Below, piece by piece: positions 46,827-62,000 of a DNA stretch of 64,000 nt; the stretch's first letter is position 1, and each line of letters opens with the position of its first letter. Source of the stretch: Chaetorhynchus papuensis (lineage: Eukaryota > Chordata > Aves > Passeriformes > Rhipiduridae); NCBI GenBank assembly GCA_013396525.1, contig VWYX01000080.1, positions 611,893 through 675,892 of the forward strand. Direction: 5' to 3'. The position numbers and the translations under genes were made by a program. The notes under the pieces are model-generated. The model had not been told where the DNA came from. It searched no databases and saw only the letters and a program-made list of their open reading frames with translations.

Positions 46827-46907
46827 AGAACAAACAGTAAACAAAATTTCCTAAGTATAAAATCTAAATCTTTTCTAGTTCTTGAGTCCCTGTCCCCGAC
46901 AGAAGAG

Positions 46908-47068
46908 TCACAGCATGAAGGGCAGATCGAGGTTCTTCTCACCAGTGCCAAAGTAGACGTAGCCGAATTGCTTGGTCATTGGGACATGGTAGAATGTCAG
47001 CCCCAGCCACAGCAGGCTCCGCACCACCACCACAGTGCCTCCCTTCTCCAGCTGGATACTCCAGGAGC
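46908..47068 (-). CDS. RSPH9: RSPH9 terminal coding exon
   Basis: On the - strand, TTTTCACACAG|GC opens the exon. GC completes a Gly codon begun in the previous exon, then 52 residues follow from SWSIQLEKGG to DLPFML, with TGA at 46,910-46,908. The hydrophobic, aromatic-rich RSLLWLGLTFYHVP and the final GTGEKNLDLPFML are the most conserved RSPH9 features here. The lysine of GEKN is, as I recall, the residue deleted in a human ciliary dyskinesia allele; it is present here. Confidence 0.95.
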
Positions 47069-50000
47069 CTGTGTGAAAAGATGTGCAAGTGAATCACTGG
47101 TAAAGACAAAGAGGCAGCGTTCCTGCAGCAAGTTGTCCTAAGCTGAGAGAAGGGCTGCCATGGGTTCTCCCTGACCAGTTAACAGGGCGCAAGGCTGCAC
47201 TGGAGTTTGTGACACCTGAAAAGAGGGAAGTCGGGGAGCACATACACCTCGATGCCCTGTTTTCCCTTTGTCAGTTCAGCACCACAGACTGCCCTCATTT
47301 CCAGATGTCTGTGTCTAGGATCACATAGTAATACATTCCCTTGGCTTTGGTGGTAATGTCATATGTGTCACAGGAAGGGACCCTCAAGCTCCAGACTTCT
47401 GTAGATGATCCCCAGGAGAGGCTGCAGCTATTCCTGGCTGCTTCTGAGTGGGCAGAGTTACTCCAACAAGCTCTGCCACCTACTTGGTGTAGCTAATAGC
47501 TATAGAGAGCCAAGATGAGTTATAGCAATCCTGCATAGGTATGAAATTTGTCCTTAAAATAAACTTGTAGCATAAGTAGTGGGAAGAGGAAGAAGGTACT
47601 TTCCTCCTTCAGGGAAGACTGGTTTCTCTGATGCAGCAAACGGGAAAAAAAAAGAGAAAATGAAAACTAGGGTATTTCCTATCTCTGAGAAATTTATGGA
47701 AAAGGTTAATTCTCTTCAGTCATTCTTAGCTCCACCATTGAAGAGGATGTGCGTGGTAGGGGCAAAGGGATTAGTTTCCACATTAATTTTGCTTTGGCTC
47801 CACAGAGGAGGTTCAGAGCCAGTGTGAAAATGCAGTTTCTTCTGGATGCAAGGAGTTCAGAGCCACTGAGTATTTATTTTGCATCTGACATGACAGCTTG
47901 GGAACTATGCCAGAGGGAGGGGGCTGAAGCATTGCCTTGGATTCAATGCCAGAGGGCAAGGAGCTGCCAGGAGAAGAAAATACCAGCTTCAGCACCAAAT
48001 CAGTAATGCCTAGAGGCTACAATGTAGGGAAGAAGGTTCCTGCTGAATCTCCATCTAAAAAAAAAAAAAGGAGCAGGCCCAAATTAAACAAAAAAAATGT
48101 GGTTGGAACAGTCAGGCTACCACTGGCCTAGAGTCAAGCAGTCAGCCTATCTGCACCCACAGCCAGAATCTGCTAATTCCAGAGTAAGCAGAAAGTGCAT
48201 AATGTGCTGGGCCATTTAGGCAGTATTCATATTTGTAGATAATTTTAGGCTCATTAATTTTAGGCTCATCAATTTATGCTATGATTCATGCTTACTCATG
48301 TCATGGTTAGCCTGGGGAAGGGCTTCGGTGATTGCTGTCAGCTGCCTGTCCTCCCCCTCCCACTCACTTGTGACTCTTGGCCAATTTTAGTCACATCTGA
48401 CAAAAGGCTGAAGGGCTTTAACACCACAGGTTCCTACAGCAGGTCTCCCTGGGATGTGGCCCAAGGGTTGACTGCAGCTCCTGGAGCTTTGTGTGGTCTT
48501 CCAGCAGCTGCAGGGAAGCACAGGCTGTTAGACCTGCCTGGCAGTCAGAGGCAGCAGCTAGCTGGACAGTCCACATTTGTGCAGCCTTGGGCTCTTGCGT
48601 GCTCTCTCACAGTACACGTTGTCTCATGTGCAGTTCACGGCAAACTACGGTAGCTGAGGGAAGGACGGAAGTTGAGGGGAAACATTTATGTGGTGGCTGC
48701 AGAATCAGAAAGGAACAACACAATTCAAAACCCTGTAAAACCAATGTCGTGAGTTGTGCTGCTGTTACCTAACTTCACTTCGTACTTCTGTACTTCTCAA
48801 AAGTTTCTTGGACACCACTGTTTCCTCTCTGTCCTTCAGTAGCAAGTTCCACATGTTTGTTATACTATAATATGCAAGCCCTGTTTTCATCTCTGATCTG
48901 TTACCTTTCAAAGAACTCTCTTCAGCCATGTGCAAATGTGGAACTCAGTGAACAGCAATACCTACCTCCTTTCTGACAGACTGACTCAAGCTGCTGGACA
49001 GAAGTACAAAACATTCACAGTCTTTTGACTCGGGAGAGTTCTGCTTTGGAGAGCTTACTTCTGACTCGCTCTCCTCCACATTTCCACTAAAGACAAACAA
49101 CTGGGGTTGCAGTAAAGCAATGCACTACTTAACATGGGACGGTCAGTACAGGTGTGTGCCATTTTTTCACCTTTCTTGCCCTGTGACTTTCTTTACACAA
49201 GTCCTAGGTACAAGATGAGCTAGTATCTTCACAAGCAGTGGTTTCACATACAAGGCAACCCCAATCTCCCATCTAGCCTCTCCAGTGCCACTCATATGGA
49301 CACAAACTAGACTGGATCTTTTTCATACCTGGAGTAAAAACTCCTATTATGGTTCAGCCACTAGGATTACAAATCCTGACTGAGGGGGGTCTCTTAAAAA
49401 ATCTGCATATTCTTAAGAAATTTCACCACTTGGATAGCATGGAAACCCAGATGAGGAACACTTCACTACAAGGCAAATCATTCAGCAACTGCAGCACTAT
49501 AGCCACTTGCTGTCAAAGGACAAGCTTTCAGTTTCCTGAACTTTGTCTCTACAAGTGGCAGCAGCATGACCACGCATAGGAGCATTGAGCAGCAAGCAGC
49601 AAGCAAATAGGTCTGATTGTAATAGTGACAAATAACCTTCTCAATTTCTCCTTTGAATGGCTGCTCCCAGCGCGTGGTTCTTCAGCTTGAATTTGCAGAA
49701 ATGATCTACAAGTCTTTCCTCCAAATACTGGTGGTACTTGCTGCAGCTTTACACACTGGTTTGTCGGGAAGGGGATGACAATACACTCTAAACTTTTTGA
49801 AAAGTTTCTCTGAGAAAAAGATGATGCAATGAGGAACTCTCATTGTCTTTGATTTAGTACCAGTCCTCTGAGAAGCAAGTCTGTCAAGAATAGGACTATG
49901 CCTTGCCCTGCTGGCTGGTGAAAACCTTTAGGGATTATCTACTTTGGTAGTGCCTCCCAACATACTGGAAGCATCTAACAACCTGGGTACATGTGATAGC

Positions 50001-53000
50001 TTGTTTATATATGTACACCTACACAGATGAACCCTCTGCCCCAAACTATTTACACAGAACAAAAAGAAATGCCTGGAGCATGACAAGTGGGAAAGGCAAG
50101 AGTGAAAACAGGGATTTTAATGCTCTTAGGAACTATTACCTGGATTCAGACATCTTTTTGTTGGATAAATTCACAGAGGAGGTAGAGTAAATCAAGTTCA
50201 ACATAATTAAATCCCCACTTTGCTCTGGGGCAATAGAGCATGGATCCATGATCTCCTCAGAACATTTACCCAGTGACACACAGGCTTATCAATCTCAGCA
50301 GAGCATTCATCAGCAGACTCTGCTGATCAAAGGAACTTCCCATGCACCTTCACACCTGGCAGAAATGGACAGATACAATTGAAGATGGCTCCATTCACTT
50401 TCACGGTACATATCTGAAGGCTGTGATGTGCAGTTTCTGCATTTCCTTATCATCTGTCCAAGCTGTGAACCCTCAAAGGGCTTGAATTTGTCATTTCATA
50501 AATGTGAGACCTTTGGGGAATATTAATTACTATTGTTATACTTTCCAGCTCTTCTCTGGCCCTTCATTCTGCATGTAGTTCTGCACAAATACAGACAGTA
50601 AAGTTTTGCTGATGCTGCATAAGCCTTCCTGAGAAATGAGGGCCTGAACAAAAACAAGCAGGTTACGTAAGGGCAATCCCATCTGGACCAGCACAACATA
50701 GGTTGAGAACAGGAAAAAATTACAAGAAGCTGTCTGGAACTGTAATGTCATTTTCACTGGCATCCTGTTTTCAGCCAGAATGATGATTAGTCCTAGAGCT
50801 GCTCTTCATCCTGCAGAGCCAAAGAGGAGCAGCAGTGCCACCTTCCACCTTCTACTAACTGGATCACTAGAGACATTTTTTCTAACCTAGTCATCAAAGG
50901 TGATTTATTCAGTATACTTTTCCAGACTGGACTTTTGCAACACACAAAACCCATTCAGAAACTGCATTTGATACACAATGCTGGTGTATTTTCTAAGAAG
51001 AGATTACATAAAAGTTCTGTGTTCTTTGGACCTTTTCATTAAGGTAAAAAATAAGAACCCGTTATCTCAGTACATTTTTCCCCCCATACCTCACCACATC
51101 AGCAGTACTTGAGGAAATGGTTCATAAAACAAAATTTGAACTTGTGAGACATGGAGAAAGTTGTTCTCTTGGAAAGGTACAGGACACTTGTGTTCTCTTC
51201 CATCACAGCTCAAATCTCACAATATTCAAGCAAGCAAGATGCTTTTTCAGGTCCACCTTTCTTGTTGGAGTTTGAAATATTGATGTCATAAATCACTCTA
51301 GAAGTACTTTAAACAGTAACTAATGAACAGTATGCAATAATAGCTTAAAATGAATATGCCACCTTCCTCAAGAGAAAGTCTTAGAAATGCATTTAATAAT
51401 GCAATATAAAAAGGAATGAGAACTATGAAAATTAAATGCTACTTTCATCCTTTTTTTTTCTTTTTCTCTCTTTTGTTTTTTAAACTTCTGTGTTATTACA
51501 GATGGTTCTTGGGGTAAAACCAATGCATAGATAGCTGCAGGTCTGTATTGCTATACAAATCAGACACAGGCTGCTGAGTCCAAATCTCTTCCATCACTGG
51601 CTGAGAATATTCCATGGCAGTCCCTGTGTCAGACAATATGTCTCTTACTGAGAGACTGGGAAGCTCAAAGCATCAGTCTGCAAGGTACACCAAGATTCCT
51701 AGATAAAAGTTGTCAAGAAAAAAAGATTTAAAAATACTAATATTTGCATTGGAGGGAATACAACTAGAACTAGGAGACAGCAAGTAAAGGCTGGATTTCC
51801 TAGAGTTAAATACTGATTTTAACTTGCATCTCCGTGTGTGCTGTCTCTAAATCAGGCAGCAGAGTTAACTTATCATGTAAAGCTTGCTGAGGGTGCAGGG
51901 AGCTGGTCATTGCTCTCACACTATAGATTCCTACCAGTAACACTGCTCTGGTGAGGTTCCCAAAGTTCAAAATGCATTTTTTAAAAGTGCAAGTTAATAT
52001 TTAAGCTGCACCCAGCAAACTTAAGAAAGCCAAGCACTGTCTGTGCTGAAACTATTGCCTGTTGCTGCTCCAGAAGGGAAGGGAGGGAGCTGCTGTGTGG
52101 GAGGAAAGAGCATGGGAAAAGTATCCGCTGGATGAAGATCTGGAGCTTCCTATTCCCTCTTTGGATCAGGCTGCAGCCTCCACCCCTCCAAACACAGGCA
52201 GGAATTCTGAGGAGTTCCTTACATCTTTCCCAAACAAGAAAGTGCTTTGAAGATCCTGATGCTCACCCAGTGTTAAACCACTGCCTTTTTTATGGCCCTT
52301 CAACAGCTGCCAGAACACCAGGGCTGAATTTCAAAAGTCAACCTCCTTCTCAGCTTCTTCTTCCTTTCCAGTCGCCAATAGAAATCCCTGTCTCATCCCC
52401 CATGTCTGCCTCAGCTATGGGCTGAATCTTGTAATCCACAGAAGCAATAGGGTGCGTGAGACATGAGCTTTTAAACAAAACCCTTTTAAGAGGGCTGTTT
52501 GCAGAAGAACTTTCCTGCCGTAACTGGTCCACTTTCAGTATGACCTCTCATAACACTGCTGCTTTGGAGGTGATTCAGCAATGCCTCACTTCAGTGCAAG
52601 CTTGAGAAGAAACAGCTTTAAGAGCTAGACAGCCCGATAGAGAGGCTCCATGTCGCAAAAGCTCACAGAGGGTCATAAAAGTGACATTATCAATTCCTCT
52701 TCAAAGGAGGAAATGTCTCAAGGGAAAAGCAGCTACAGCATGGTTGCACTTACCATTAACACAATTATGCTGCCACGAGAGCAGGTTACAACATCTATTG
52801 CTGCAGTTAGTCCTGAGTGAGAGTCAAGTATGGAGTTCCAGGACAAATATTAACACCCGGAGAGGGGCAACACAACCATTTCCCTCTGCAAAAGCAGCCG
52901 CTGCTTGGCTGCATGACCCCAAGCACTTAGAGCTGACAAAGCCTCACTACACCCGTGGGATTTAGCTTCCATTTCCCTCCAACAGAAAATCCTACACTGG

Positions 53001-56000
53001 GAAGAGCTTCCTACTTCTAATTTGTTGTCTGTAGGGAACAAAGACAAATTGCAAACCAGAGCAGCTGCAAGGAAAGGTCACTGTGCTTTGGCTCTCAATA
53101 AATTGTGCCACACGGACATTTCACGCACAGCCTACCAGCCATAAGGAGACATCCAAACACTCCTATGTGGGGCCCAAACTCCTTTGTGCCACTTACTGGC
53201 TGCAAACTAAATCTCCTTCATTTGCTTGACACACCACCTGCACCCCATATGTTAACACTGCTGTCAATATTTCCAATTCCCCATATAACTATTTAATAAT
53301 AATTAAATAAAAACACAGACTGGTTGCAGGTTCAGTACTATTTTTAAAAGCCTCCAGAGCCAGGAAAGCACAGCTTACAGTCAGATGCTGCCAGGCGGCT
53401 CTTGCATGGTCCTAATGCCTGCCATGTCCTTGACACACAAAACCCACCATGCCCAAACCCCAAAGTAAAATGATCATACTTTAGAGGCTTTTCCTCTTCG
53501 TTATCCTCCCCCACTGGGGATACCTCTGCAGTAGAAATGATTTTGACAGGCCTAGGCCTTCCATTTACACATGACGAACCTATTTCCTGCTGACAAGAAG
53601 ACTCAGGGATTGCAGTGCTGTCACAGATACATGGTATTTAGGTACCTCCAAGTAAAAATGAAATTCAGGCCATACTTAGACATCCAGCAACAGTGCTGCT
53701 TAATCCAATTGAAGCAGCCTCTGTCCTCAAACCCATATTCCCACCCTCATCATTCTTCCATCATAGAGATCACAAAAGTGTTTGTTTACTGCTCAGTGAG
53801 TCAGGTTGGGGAAATGATCTGGCTGAAAAATATACTAGACAAAAATAACATTATTTTTCCAGATGGAATCTGACTGCACAGCCGGCACTGCCAACACAAA
53901 AGAAGGGACAATACACAAATATAAATGAGCAGCAGAGGATCGGAAGGACTGAAAAAGCTAGCACTGAAGTAATACACATCAAATTAGAGCCTCCCTTGTA
54001 GCCCTGTTAGTTTGCCCTTTAGTCCTAAATCCACCTGATAAAACAAAACAAAACAAAACAAAACAAAAAGATTCTAATTTAAAAAAAGATGCAGACTGCG
54101 CAGAAAGCACTAGAGTAAAGACTTGGAATAGGACTGTGCACTAGAGGAAACAGCAAGACCATATGCAATCAAAACTTATAAGGAGTAGGAAAAACATTAA
54201 AATCCATGCTATTTGTATTCTGACAACTACCCTACAGATCATTGAATCTTGGGTTTTCTGTAGTAAATTTAGAAATCTCTCAGAGTGGCAAATCACCTCC
54301 TTCCAAAGCACAAGTTTATGCTAGATCTCATCACACTCCATATTTCTTGTTCAGCTGGTCGCTGTGGAAACGTTTTCAGAGCGTGCCAGGAGTCACGTAG
54401 CATCTACCTGGGGAGCCCCTGCATTAATCCGTCACCTTCCTGGGTTTCTCTGAGCCCATTGGCTGGTAGGAAGAAAAAGGAGTCTCTCGCCCCTCCCTGT
54501 TCTGAATGAAAGACGCTTCCTCTAAATCTTGCTACAGGATTTCAGGCTCAATTCAGCTTCTTTGGGGCTTTTGTCACCAAACAAATGTGATGTCTTTGAA
54601 AGAAAGATTAACAGTTTGATGAAAGGATGCAATGGGCAGCTTTGTTCTAGCCTGCTTCCCCGAGAGCTTTTGGTCACTGTCACTTTCTTACCCACGGGAG
54701 AATATCTGTCTGACTCTCAGAGGAGATTATGGCCACCTTGTAAGATTTTTCCTCTCCTGGTAACAAAGCACTGGCCACTTTGAGGAGGTGATAATGATGA
54801 ACGGGGGCTGGATTAGGGGCAAAGAACCTCACATTGATCGCTGAATTCTGAGAAAACACAAAGGAGTCGATGCTGGGATTCAAAACCCATCAAATGCTTA
54901 GAGCACATCCAATTCGCTCTCCTGCAGGAGGGGCAAGGCCACAAGCCCTGTCAGTCCCCCAGTTGTACTTCTTACCTCATCATCAAATTAGCAAGGCTAG
55001 TTAAAAGGGCTTGGGATGAGGAACAGATGGCACGGATTATAAACTGTTGATGTTTTTGTACTAAACTAGATACGAATTCTGGACCAAATTACCCGAAGAG
55101 TGTACTGGTTTCTGAGAATACTGTCACACTGAGCATATCCACACAGTGCAGTGTTGATATTCAAGCTAATTCTGAATACTAAAGATGGCTAAGCATCTTT
55201 TAATGCCTGTGATAGCCTAGCTATTTCTGCTGAGTGTAACTGCTATACAAATACACCCGAAGACTAACTGTCCCCTGTCCTTTTCCCTTTACACACTGCT
55301 ACACACCCCTTCAGCATTTCAATCTATATGATATTTGTGTACAGTAAAACAAGATAATGCCAACTGGCTTCCTCCTTTCAAAAGCTCTGTGGCCAAAGGG
55401 GCAGCAAACAGCAAAGCAAAGCTATGTGCAGGGCTGGCACCAATGCCAACTACTGCCCAGGCAGGAGCTGCCACTCCTTGGAGCCCTTTCAGGAACAGAT
55501 CACTCCTAGCAAATGCTGACCTCCTTCTGACTTCAGTGACACACAGACTGTCCTAGGGTTTCCCCCACAAATAATTTTTCATCATTCCCTAGAGAAAAAG
55601 TTAAGGCCGAGGCCAACTGGCGTGGTGATAAACCTGCAGCTTCTGGTTTTATAAGGCTTTACCAGCATTTCCCATCATTTTAGCAAGAAGTTCATCTCCT
55701 TTTTATGTCCAAGGAACCAGGAGCTTAAATGGAGACAGGGTGGGTCACGATTTCTTTCACTGAGGAGAAAAAAACCCTTTAAATACAATTCCTGGAAAGT
55801 TGCTATGAAGACTGCTTCTGTCCTCATTCTTTCCCTACAGCAGTCAGGAGGGTGAAGGGCTCCACCACAGCTCTCAGTTGATGGGCAGCCCTGTTCCAGT
55901 ACAAACTCATCCAAAGTCTGACTAAACAAGACCCTGAGGTGATATAGACCTAGGACCCAAAAGCAGTGAATGCACTGCTTTATTACCCATAGACACAAAG

Positions 56001-59000
56001 CCCAAGGAAAACAGGCTCCTTTCCCGTAATCAAAGCAGACCATGATCAGCCAGTCAAAAGCTCTAGTACTAGCTGGGCCAGGAGTCCTCCTGCCGTGCTA
56101 CCACGTGAGAGGTTCCAGTCTGATCTTGAACTCCTGAGCTGGCAGCACCCCAGCTTGTGGGAGGGACAGCATCTTGTCTTGCTCCCAGACAGCTTTCTTG
56201 GATCACTGCAGGAATGGCCTTAACAGCCTCTACACATAACTAGCAAAAATTAAGAGTGACGCTACTTTTGAAGAATGCAGGGGACATGCTTATATATTGT
56301 GTATGTCCATTCGCATGCACGTGATCGCTAAGGATGCTGACAAAGCTATTGAAAAGCCTAATGACCATTCCAGAAATTGCCTAAGCTTGAAAGGGAGAGA
56401 ATATCTTCTCCATACCTACAGTTCAGGAGGCCAGTATGCCACACACCGTCTGGAAACTCGGGCCATACCTTTTCCTCGATTTGATGCTGCTCTTGGTGAT
56501 TTTCTTTCTCATTTTACTTTTCCGTGGTTTCCTTTTCTGTGCTCAGCACTGACAATGCTGGCACCATAGTGCACCCTGCTGGAAGGCAGCAGCTAGAGCC
56601 ATCCTGGAATTATTTTTCGGGATGGCCGACTTCAGTTCGAACAGAGAAATTCAGGTAACAAGGCTTTTACTAACAACCCACTGAGCCAACTACTGGGTTC
56701 GATTTTCAGATCAGAAATCCTACTGTTCTGATGCACACTCATCTAGTTTTCTCATTTTCTAACACTGTATTGTAACGCTTATTTGTCAAAACTACTGGTA
56801 TTAATTACTGGTAACTCCATGGGATTCTGTAGCTCAGTTTCACCCATTGACCAAGCCTAAGGACCACATCTCCTAACGAGGAATGAGGATAGCTGTGAGC
56901 CATGCTAGGTATTTCAGTCTACATTTTGGCTACCTCTTTTTATCCCTGCGAACATGAAGTACTGCCCTCTCATTTATTATGAGTCTTTTAGTTTGGATTT
57001 CAGTGAGACAGCTTGAAAAGCCTTGTCCCCGTGTGGCTCTTGGCAGGCTAAGGAGTAAAGTGCTCTTGCTCTCGGCTTTCACAGAGTGGGGAGGTGCTGC
57101 TTATTGTTAAGCAATGAAAGGGGAGGGCTCAGGTCACATCTGTGAAATGTTAGTGGAGAAGGGAGGCTGGGTGAAAGTAGGTGGCCAGCTCAGCACAGCA
57201 CTTTGCTGGATTTTGCAAGGCCACTAGGGAGATAGGCAGCCATTTGTCTTAGAGCCCTGATAAAGGGCCCTTGCCTCTGGTGGCTGGCTGGGGGCTGTAA
57301 ATACCTCTGCAGACACAGGCTCTTCAAATGGCTGGAGACCGAGGCTGATAGGGGATTAATCGCCTTGAAGGGAGGGGGGAGGGGGATCGAAAGCAAGTTA
57401 ATTAGCTGTGTTAATGTATGGAGATAAAGCAGGGTCGTGCCTCCTGGCCTTCTTCCTTCCTGCACCCTGACTTTTGGGACAGCCATGATGGGGCTACCAA
57501 AATGGTCCTTGAGAGCAGCCACGGAAACTATCACCCACTTAGAAATGCAACCCCTCCATCTTCAAGGCCCCATTAGGCACCAGCTTTTGCTAAACCGATA
57601 AAGACTGTGCTAATGAACCTCAGATGACAGGAGGTTAGTGTTCTAACTGAGGCTGCTGTTCAACAAGCTTACAGAAAAACTAGTGCTCAAAGTGTTCAGC
57701 TAAAGAAATGGCCACAAATCCCTTTGTCTGTAATGCTGTATGAGGAATGCTCCAAAACCACTGCACTTTCAGGTGAAGAAATAGAGCTACAATCCAAGCG
57801 GCTGTCACTTCCTCCACAGTCAAATGGTAAAGGAGCTGAAATGATCTTCTGTCTAGGTAGGCACTCCTTCTACCCTGCCTTCATCTTGAAACAGCAAGTA
57901 CACAGGACTCGCTGATTCACCCTGCCACTGCATACCCATTTGGAATGATCCTATAAAATCTCTCCCAGCAATAAAGATCCACAATGGACAGCAGTAATTC
58001 AGGAATCTCCTCAGTCCTCTTTTGAGCCCTCACATATCATAGTTCAGAAAGCAAAGCCAGCTGAAATGAGCTGACTTGCACTTAATCAGTCTCAGGAACC
58101 CATTGTCACCTTTGTGTTACTGCTGCTGACAACGAAGAAGTCCAAGCTGAACATCACCCTCCATGGCTGTCGTCAAGTTTATGGCCTGGCATACCAGGAA
58201 TCTGGACTCCTACATACCACTGCCCGTTAAACTGAAGCCAGTTACGCATGTCTGGAACTATCAACTTGGATTTGCATTTGACTGAATCACAGTTCCCAGC
58301 AAGGCATTCAGCATGATGTCAAGATATCAAGAGACACAGGCTCATCCATTACCCTTGCTAACTGGTAATCATTTCACTGTTAAAAATTCTATCCAATTGT
58401 TCCATTTTTGTTCTGGCTATAATTTTTAGCCACTGATTCCTGTTATGCCTTTCTCTGCTATAATAAATAGATCCTCAGTACCTAACACTTAAAACTCCAC
58501 GGAGTATTTACACAGTGTAATACAGCCATTCTCATGGGCTTTTCCTCAAGATAAACAGATTGAACTGTTTATGTCTCTCACCAGCCCTTGAATTATTTTG
58601 TGACTCTTTTCTGCAACTCTCCAGTGTTGCAATGTGCAGTAATCCAGTTATGATTCCACTAACAGTATATGCAAAAGTAAAGTCACCCCCCCCCCGCCCC
58701 GGTTCCTATTTGCTACACCCTTGTTTATGTATCTGCAGATCAAGTTACCCTTTTAAGTCTCAGGATCAGCCTGGGAGCTGATGTTCAGTGGGTTGTGCCT
58801 GGATTTCCTTTCAGAGCCACAGCTTCTAGAATTCTCAAAGTCTGACTTACAGTCCTTACTTTCCTCATGTGACTTCGCAGGTAGGCACATCAAAATGTAC
58901 TGTATTTAAGTAACCCCAGTTTTCCAGATCTTTGTATCCATCCTGCCCTTGTCATTAGTTGTCTCTCAACCAACCCTTTACTTTTAGATCATTTATAAAT

Positions 59001-62000
59001 AGGTTGAAGAATATCAATATTGGCACTGGTCCCTTTCTGATCTCTTCCAGAAATACACCCATTCAGTGAATTCTGAGTCACAACTGCTAAGGAAGACTAA
59101 ATTTAGGGGAATAATTCTGCAGTGCCAGGATTTATTAAAGATTATTGTACCACAAGTCTCCTGAGATAATGATTTCAGAAGTAACTTATCTGACTCTGCC
59201 ATTTTAATGTTTTTGACCCACAGTAAATGTTGTTTAACTCTACCCTCCCTTAGCAAACAGTCTGAAAACTGTCTGAAACAGTATTTTATTGTCTTGATGC
59301 AAGTCCATATTTTTTCCAAAAGTAAACCAGAAAAAAACTGAGCTCTTCTGCCCTTCCACATGCTTATCAGCCTTTTTACCACCACCATTTAGTGACAGTT
59401 TCCAGTACCTTTACTATGCTTTCTTTTCTTCTCAATATAGTTTAAAAAAAATCTGCCTTACCGTTGTCATGGACTACTCCAGTTATTCTGACTCCCTTTG
59501 TCATTCTCTACTCATTATAAATTCCAATTTATATCAATCATTAATCATTCCAAACCTTCTGCATTTCCTTTTATATGTCTTTTTAAATTCTAATTTCTAT
59601 TCTTAATCTACAAGTGAACTGTGGTAGGTTTTCAGCCAAAGGCAGCTATTTACTGACTGGGGGTCATGACTTTTGAAGAAAGTCTTCTCATATAAATCCT
59701 ATTTCCACTCATATCTTTTCCTATCTAGACATACCTCCCCGCCTACATCAGTTTTTAGCAGTGTTCTGTTAGTGTCCCTTATCTCCATATCAAAGTGATC
59801 TGAGTCAGTAATCTGTAACAAACCCTCAGAGTCAAGTTATTGCTTTTCTGAGCTGTAGTTTCAAAGTGCCAAAGAACTGAATTCCCCATCCCTTGTCTCA
59901 CTTCCTTCCAAGCTTTCTGTTCTACACTAGTACCTTAGGCTTTCACTCATCCCCTTTCTTTATCCTTGCAGAATGGAGCATACTCTGATCTGATACCAGG
60001 GTCACAGTAAAATCAACCTTCCCCTTCCATTTTCACTTCCTCCATCATTATCAATGCCTGAAAAGTGTCTCTTATTTCATATCTCCACAACATTAAGTCA
60101 TCAACTGAAAATGCTGTAGGCATGCTAGGAATTATTGCTATTTGCTTTGCCATTCCATTATCGACAAGCAGATGTAAAACTGCCACAGCCCTAGCTCCTG
60201 AAATACTATGTCCAGGGTTCCAAACACCATGCAGCAGAAAGGACAACGCTGGCAGTGTGCCAGCAGCTGAAAGGCCACATCTAATTGTGCATAAAGTCGA
60301 GCAGATTGTCTGCTTAGACTAGAGCAAACAAGCTTATCTTTAATGCAGACATATGGCCAGCAAAACCTACAGATCCCAGCATGCAACGTTCTGGCCAGCT
60401 GGCCATTTGGATCAGGATGAAGCATTACATGATCTGATACTGTGGTGACAGAAGATCAGTATCACAACCCGTCCACGTTCATGCTGTCGAGACAAGGTTC
60501 TCATTTCCCACTTTTCTCTGCAATCGTTTTTAAAAACGCATTAAAAAAAAACCAACCTAAGTCAGTCATTTGTCTGTGGGAGCTGAGACACCAAGAAAAA
60601 ACAGACAGACTCGCAGGGTGATTAAAGGAGGAGCAGCAACATATTCTGAACTCTTAAAGTGCACAGATAACCTGATAGATAGACACACAGACAGAATCTG
60701 GAACCGGCAAACACCACAGATATCACTGGTAAAGATAAGAATGGCAGACAGTTTTGTTACAAAACTCCAGGTTTTCCAATTTTGCACTAAACTCTGCTTT
60801 TACCATTGTTGCCTTTATTCAACCTAGTTTTAACTTCCTTTCTTCCCACCTCTCAGCTGTCATATAAAATGTTCTCTCTGCCTCCAACTTTCCATTCTGT
60901 AAGACACCTCTGCTCTCCTATAATGACACACCATATATCTTATGACAGTTACCCCCTTGACAGCCATCACGGATGCTAAGTCTCCAATTAATAGAGAAAA
61001 CTATTCCAACAGAGTTGTTACTTTTAGACAGGTTAAAACCAGCCCTTAATCTCTCAGTTCTGTTCTTTAGGTCTATTAAGATGCTAGGGGAATTTAGCCA
61101 ATGCAGACTGGGAGCATCACTCCAATGTCACTTATCCCAGATATCATTTCTTATGTATTTGTTGAGAAAAGAGACAATTCTAGCTTCAGTCACAATTCTA
61201 GATGCAATAAATTTCAGAATTCCTACTTCTGCTCTGACAATAACTCTTCAAGACAGGATCTAACCAGGAAAGGCAAGAAAAACTTCAGGTCAAAGTGAGG
61301 GGATTTGCCAGAGCTACGAACAACATGTCAGTAAATAGAAAAAAAGCACTGTCTACTTTTTCTGCTCTGTCATGACCAACATGCATTGTCAGAGCTGAAG
61401 GAAAGTAATCTGAGAACCAGAGTTTGAGTGTCTCACAACCAGGAGTGACTTTGGCAAAGCCATGCTGATAAAATCAGGAGAAAGCCTGTGTCTGCCCTCT
61501 TTTTTTTCCCCCACATTTTCACAAGCAACCAGTACTTTTAGGCAACCTGAATGCTTGTTAAAGGAGGCTGGGTTGATCTTTCTTTAATGTCAGAGCTCCT
61601 ATCTGTATGTGATAGAAAATGCAACTAGAGAGGCTACATGCCTTGCTGATCCTGTAACCAATTCCTGTCTTACCTCCTTCACCCCTTCACCTCATCCCCG
61701 AATTCAGGACTGAGCAGGCAGAGCTGCACAGGCACCATGATGAATCTTGTCTTCCATTAAGAAGCACTCAGCTGCACTTTAGCTCAGGTAGTCTTTAAGA
61801 GGTAACTTTTTTAAGAAGACTGAAATCCACACTAACAGCAACATCCTCCTGGGAAGAGGGCAAAGGTTCATGTGTACACAGACATCAGGCTGTCACAGGA
61901 ACACAATCATGACACTGGCACAGTTGAGCCCCATTTTCCATCTGCCACTGGGTAAAATACAGCTACAAGTCAAATTTGATTTGAAGACTTTAACAAAAAC

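Noticed and set aside
56690..56715. GGGTTCGATTTTC resembling a tRNA B box
   Set aside because: No matching A box or cloverleaf could be found around it.
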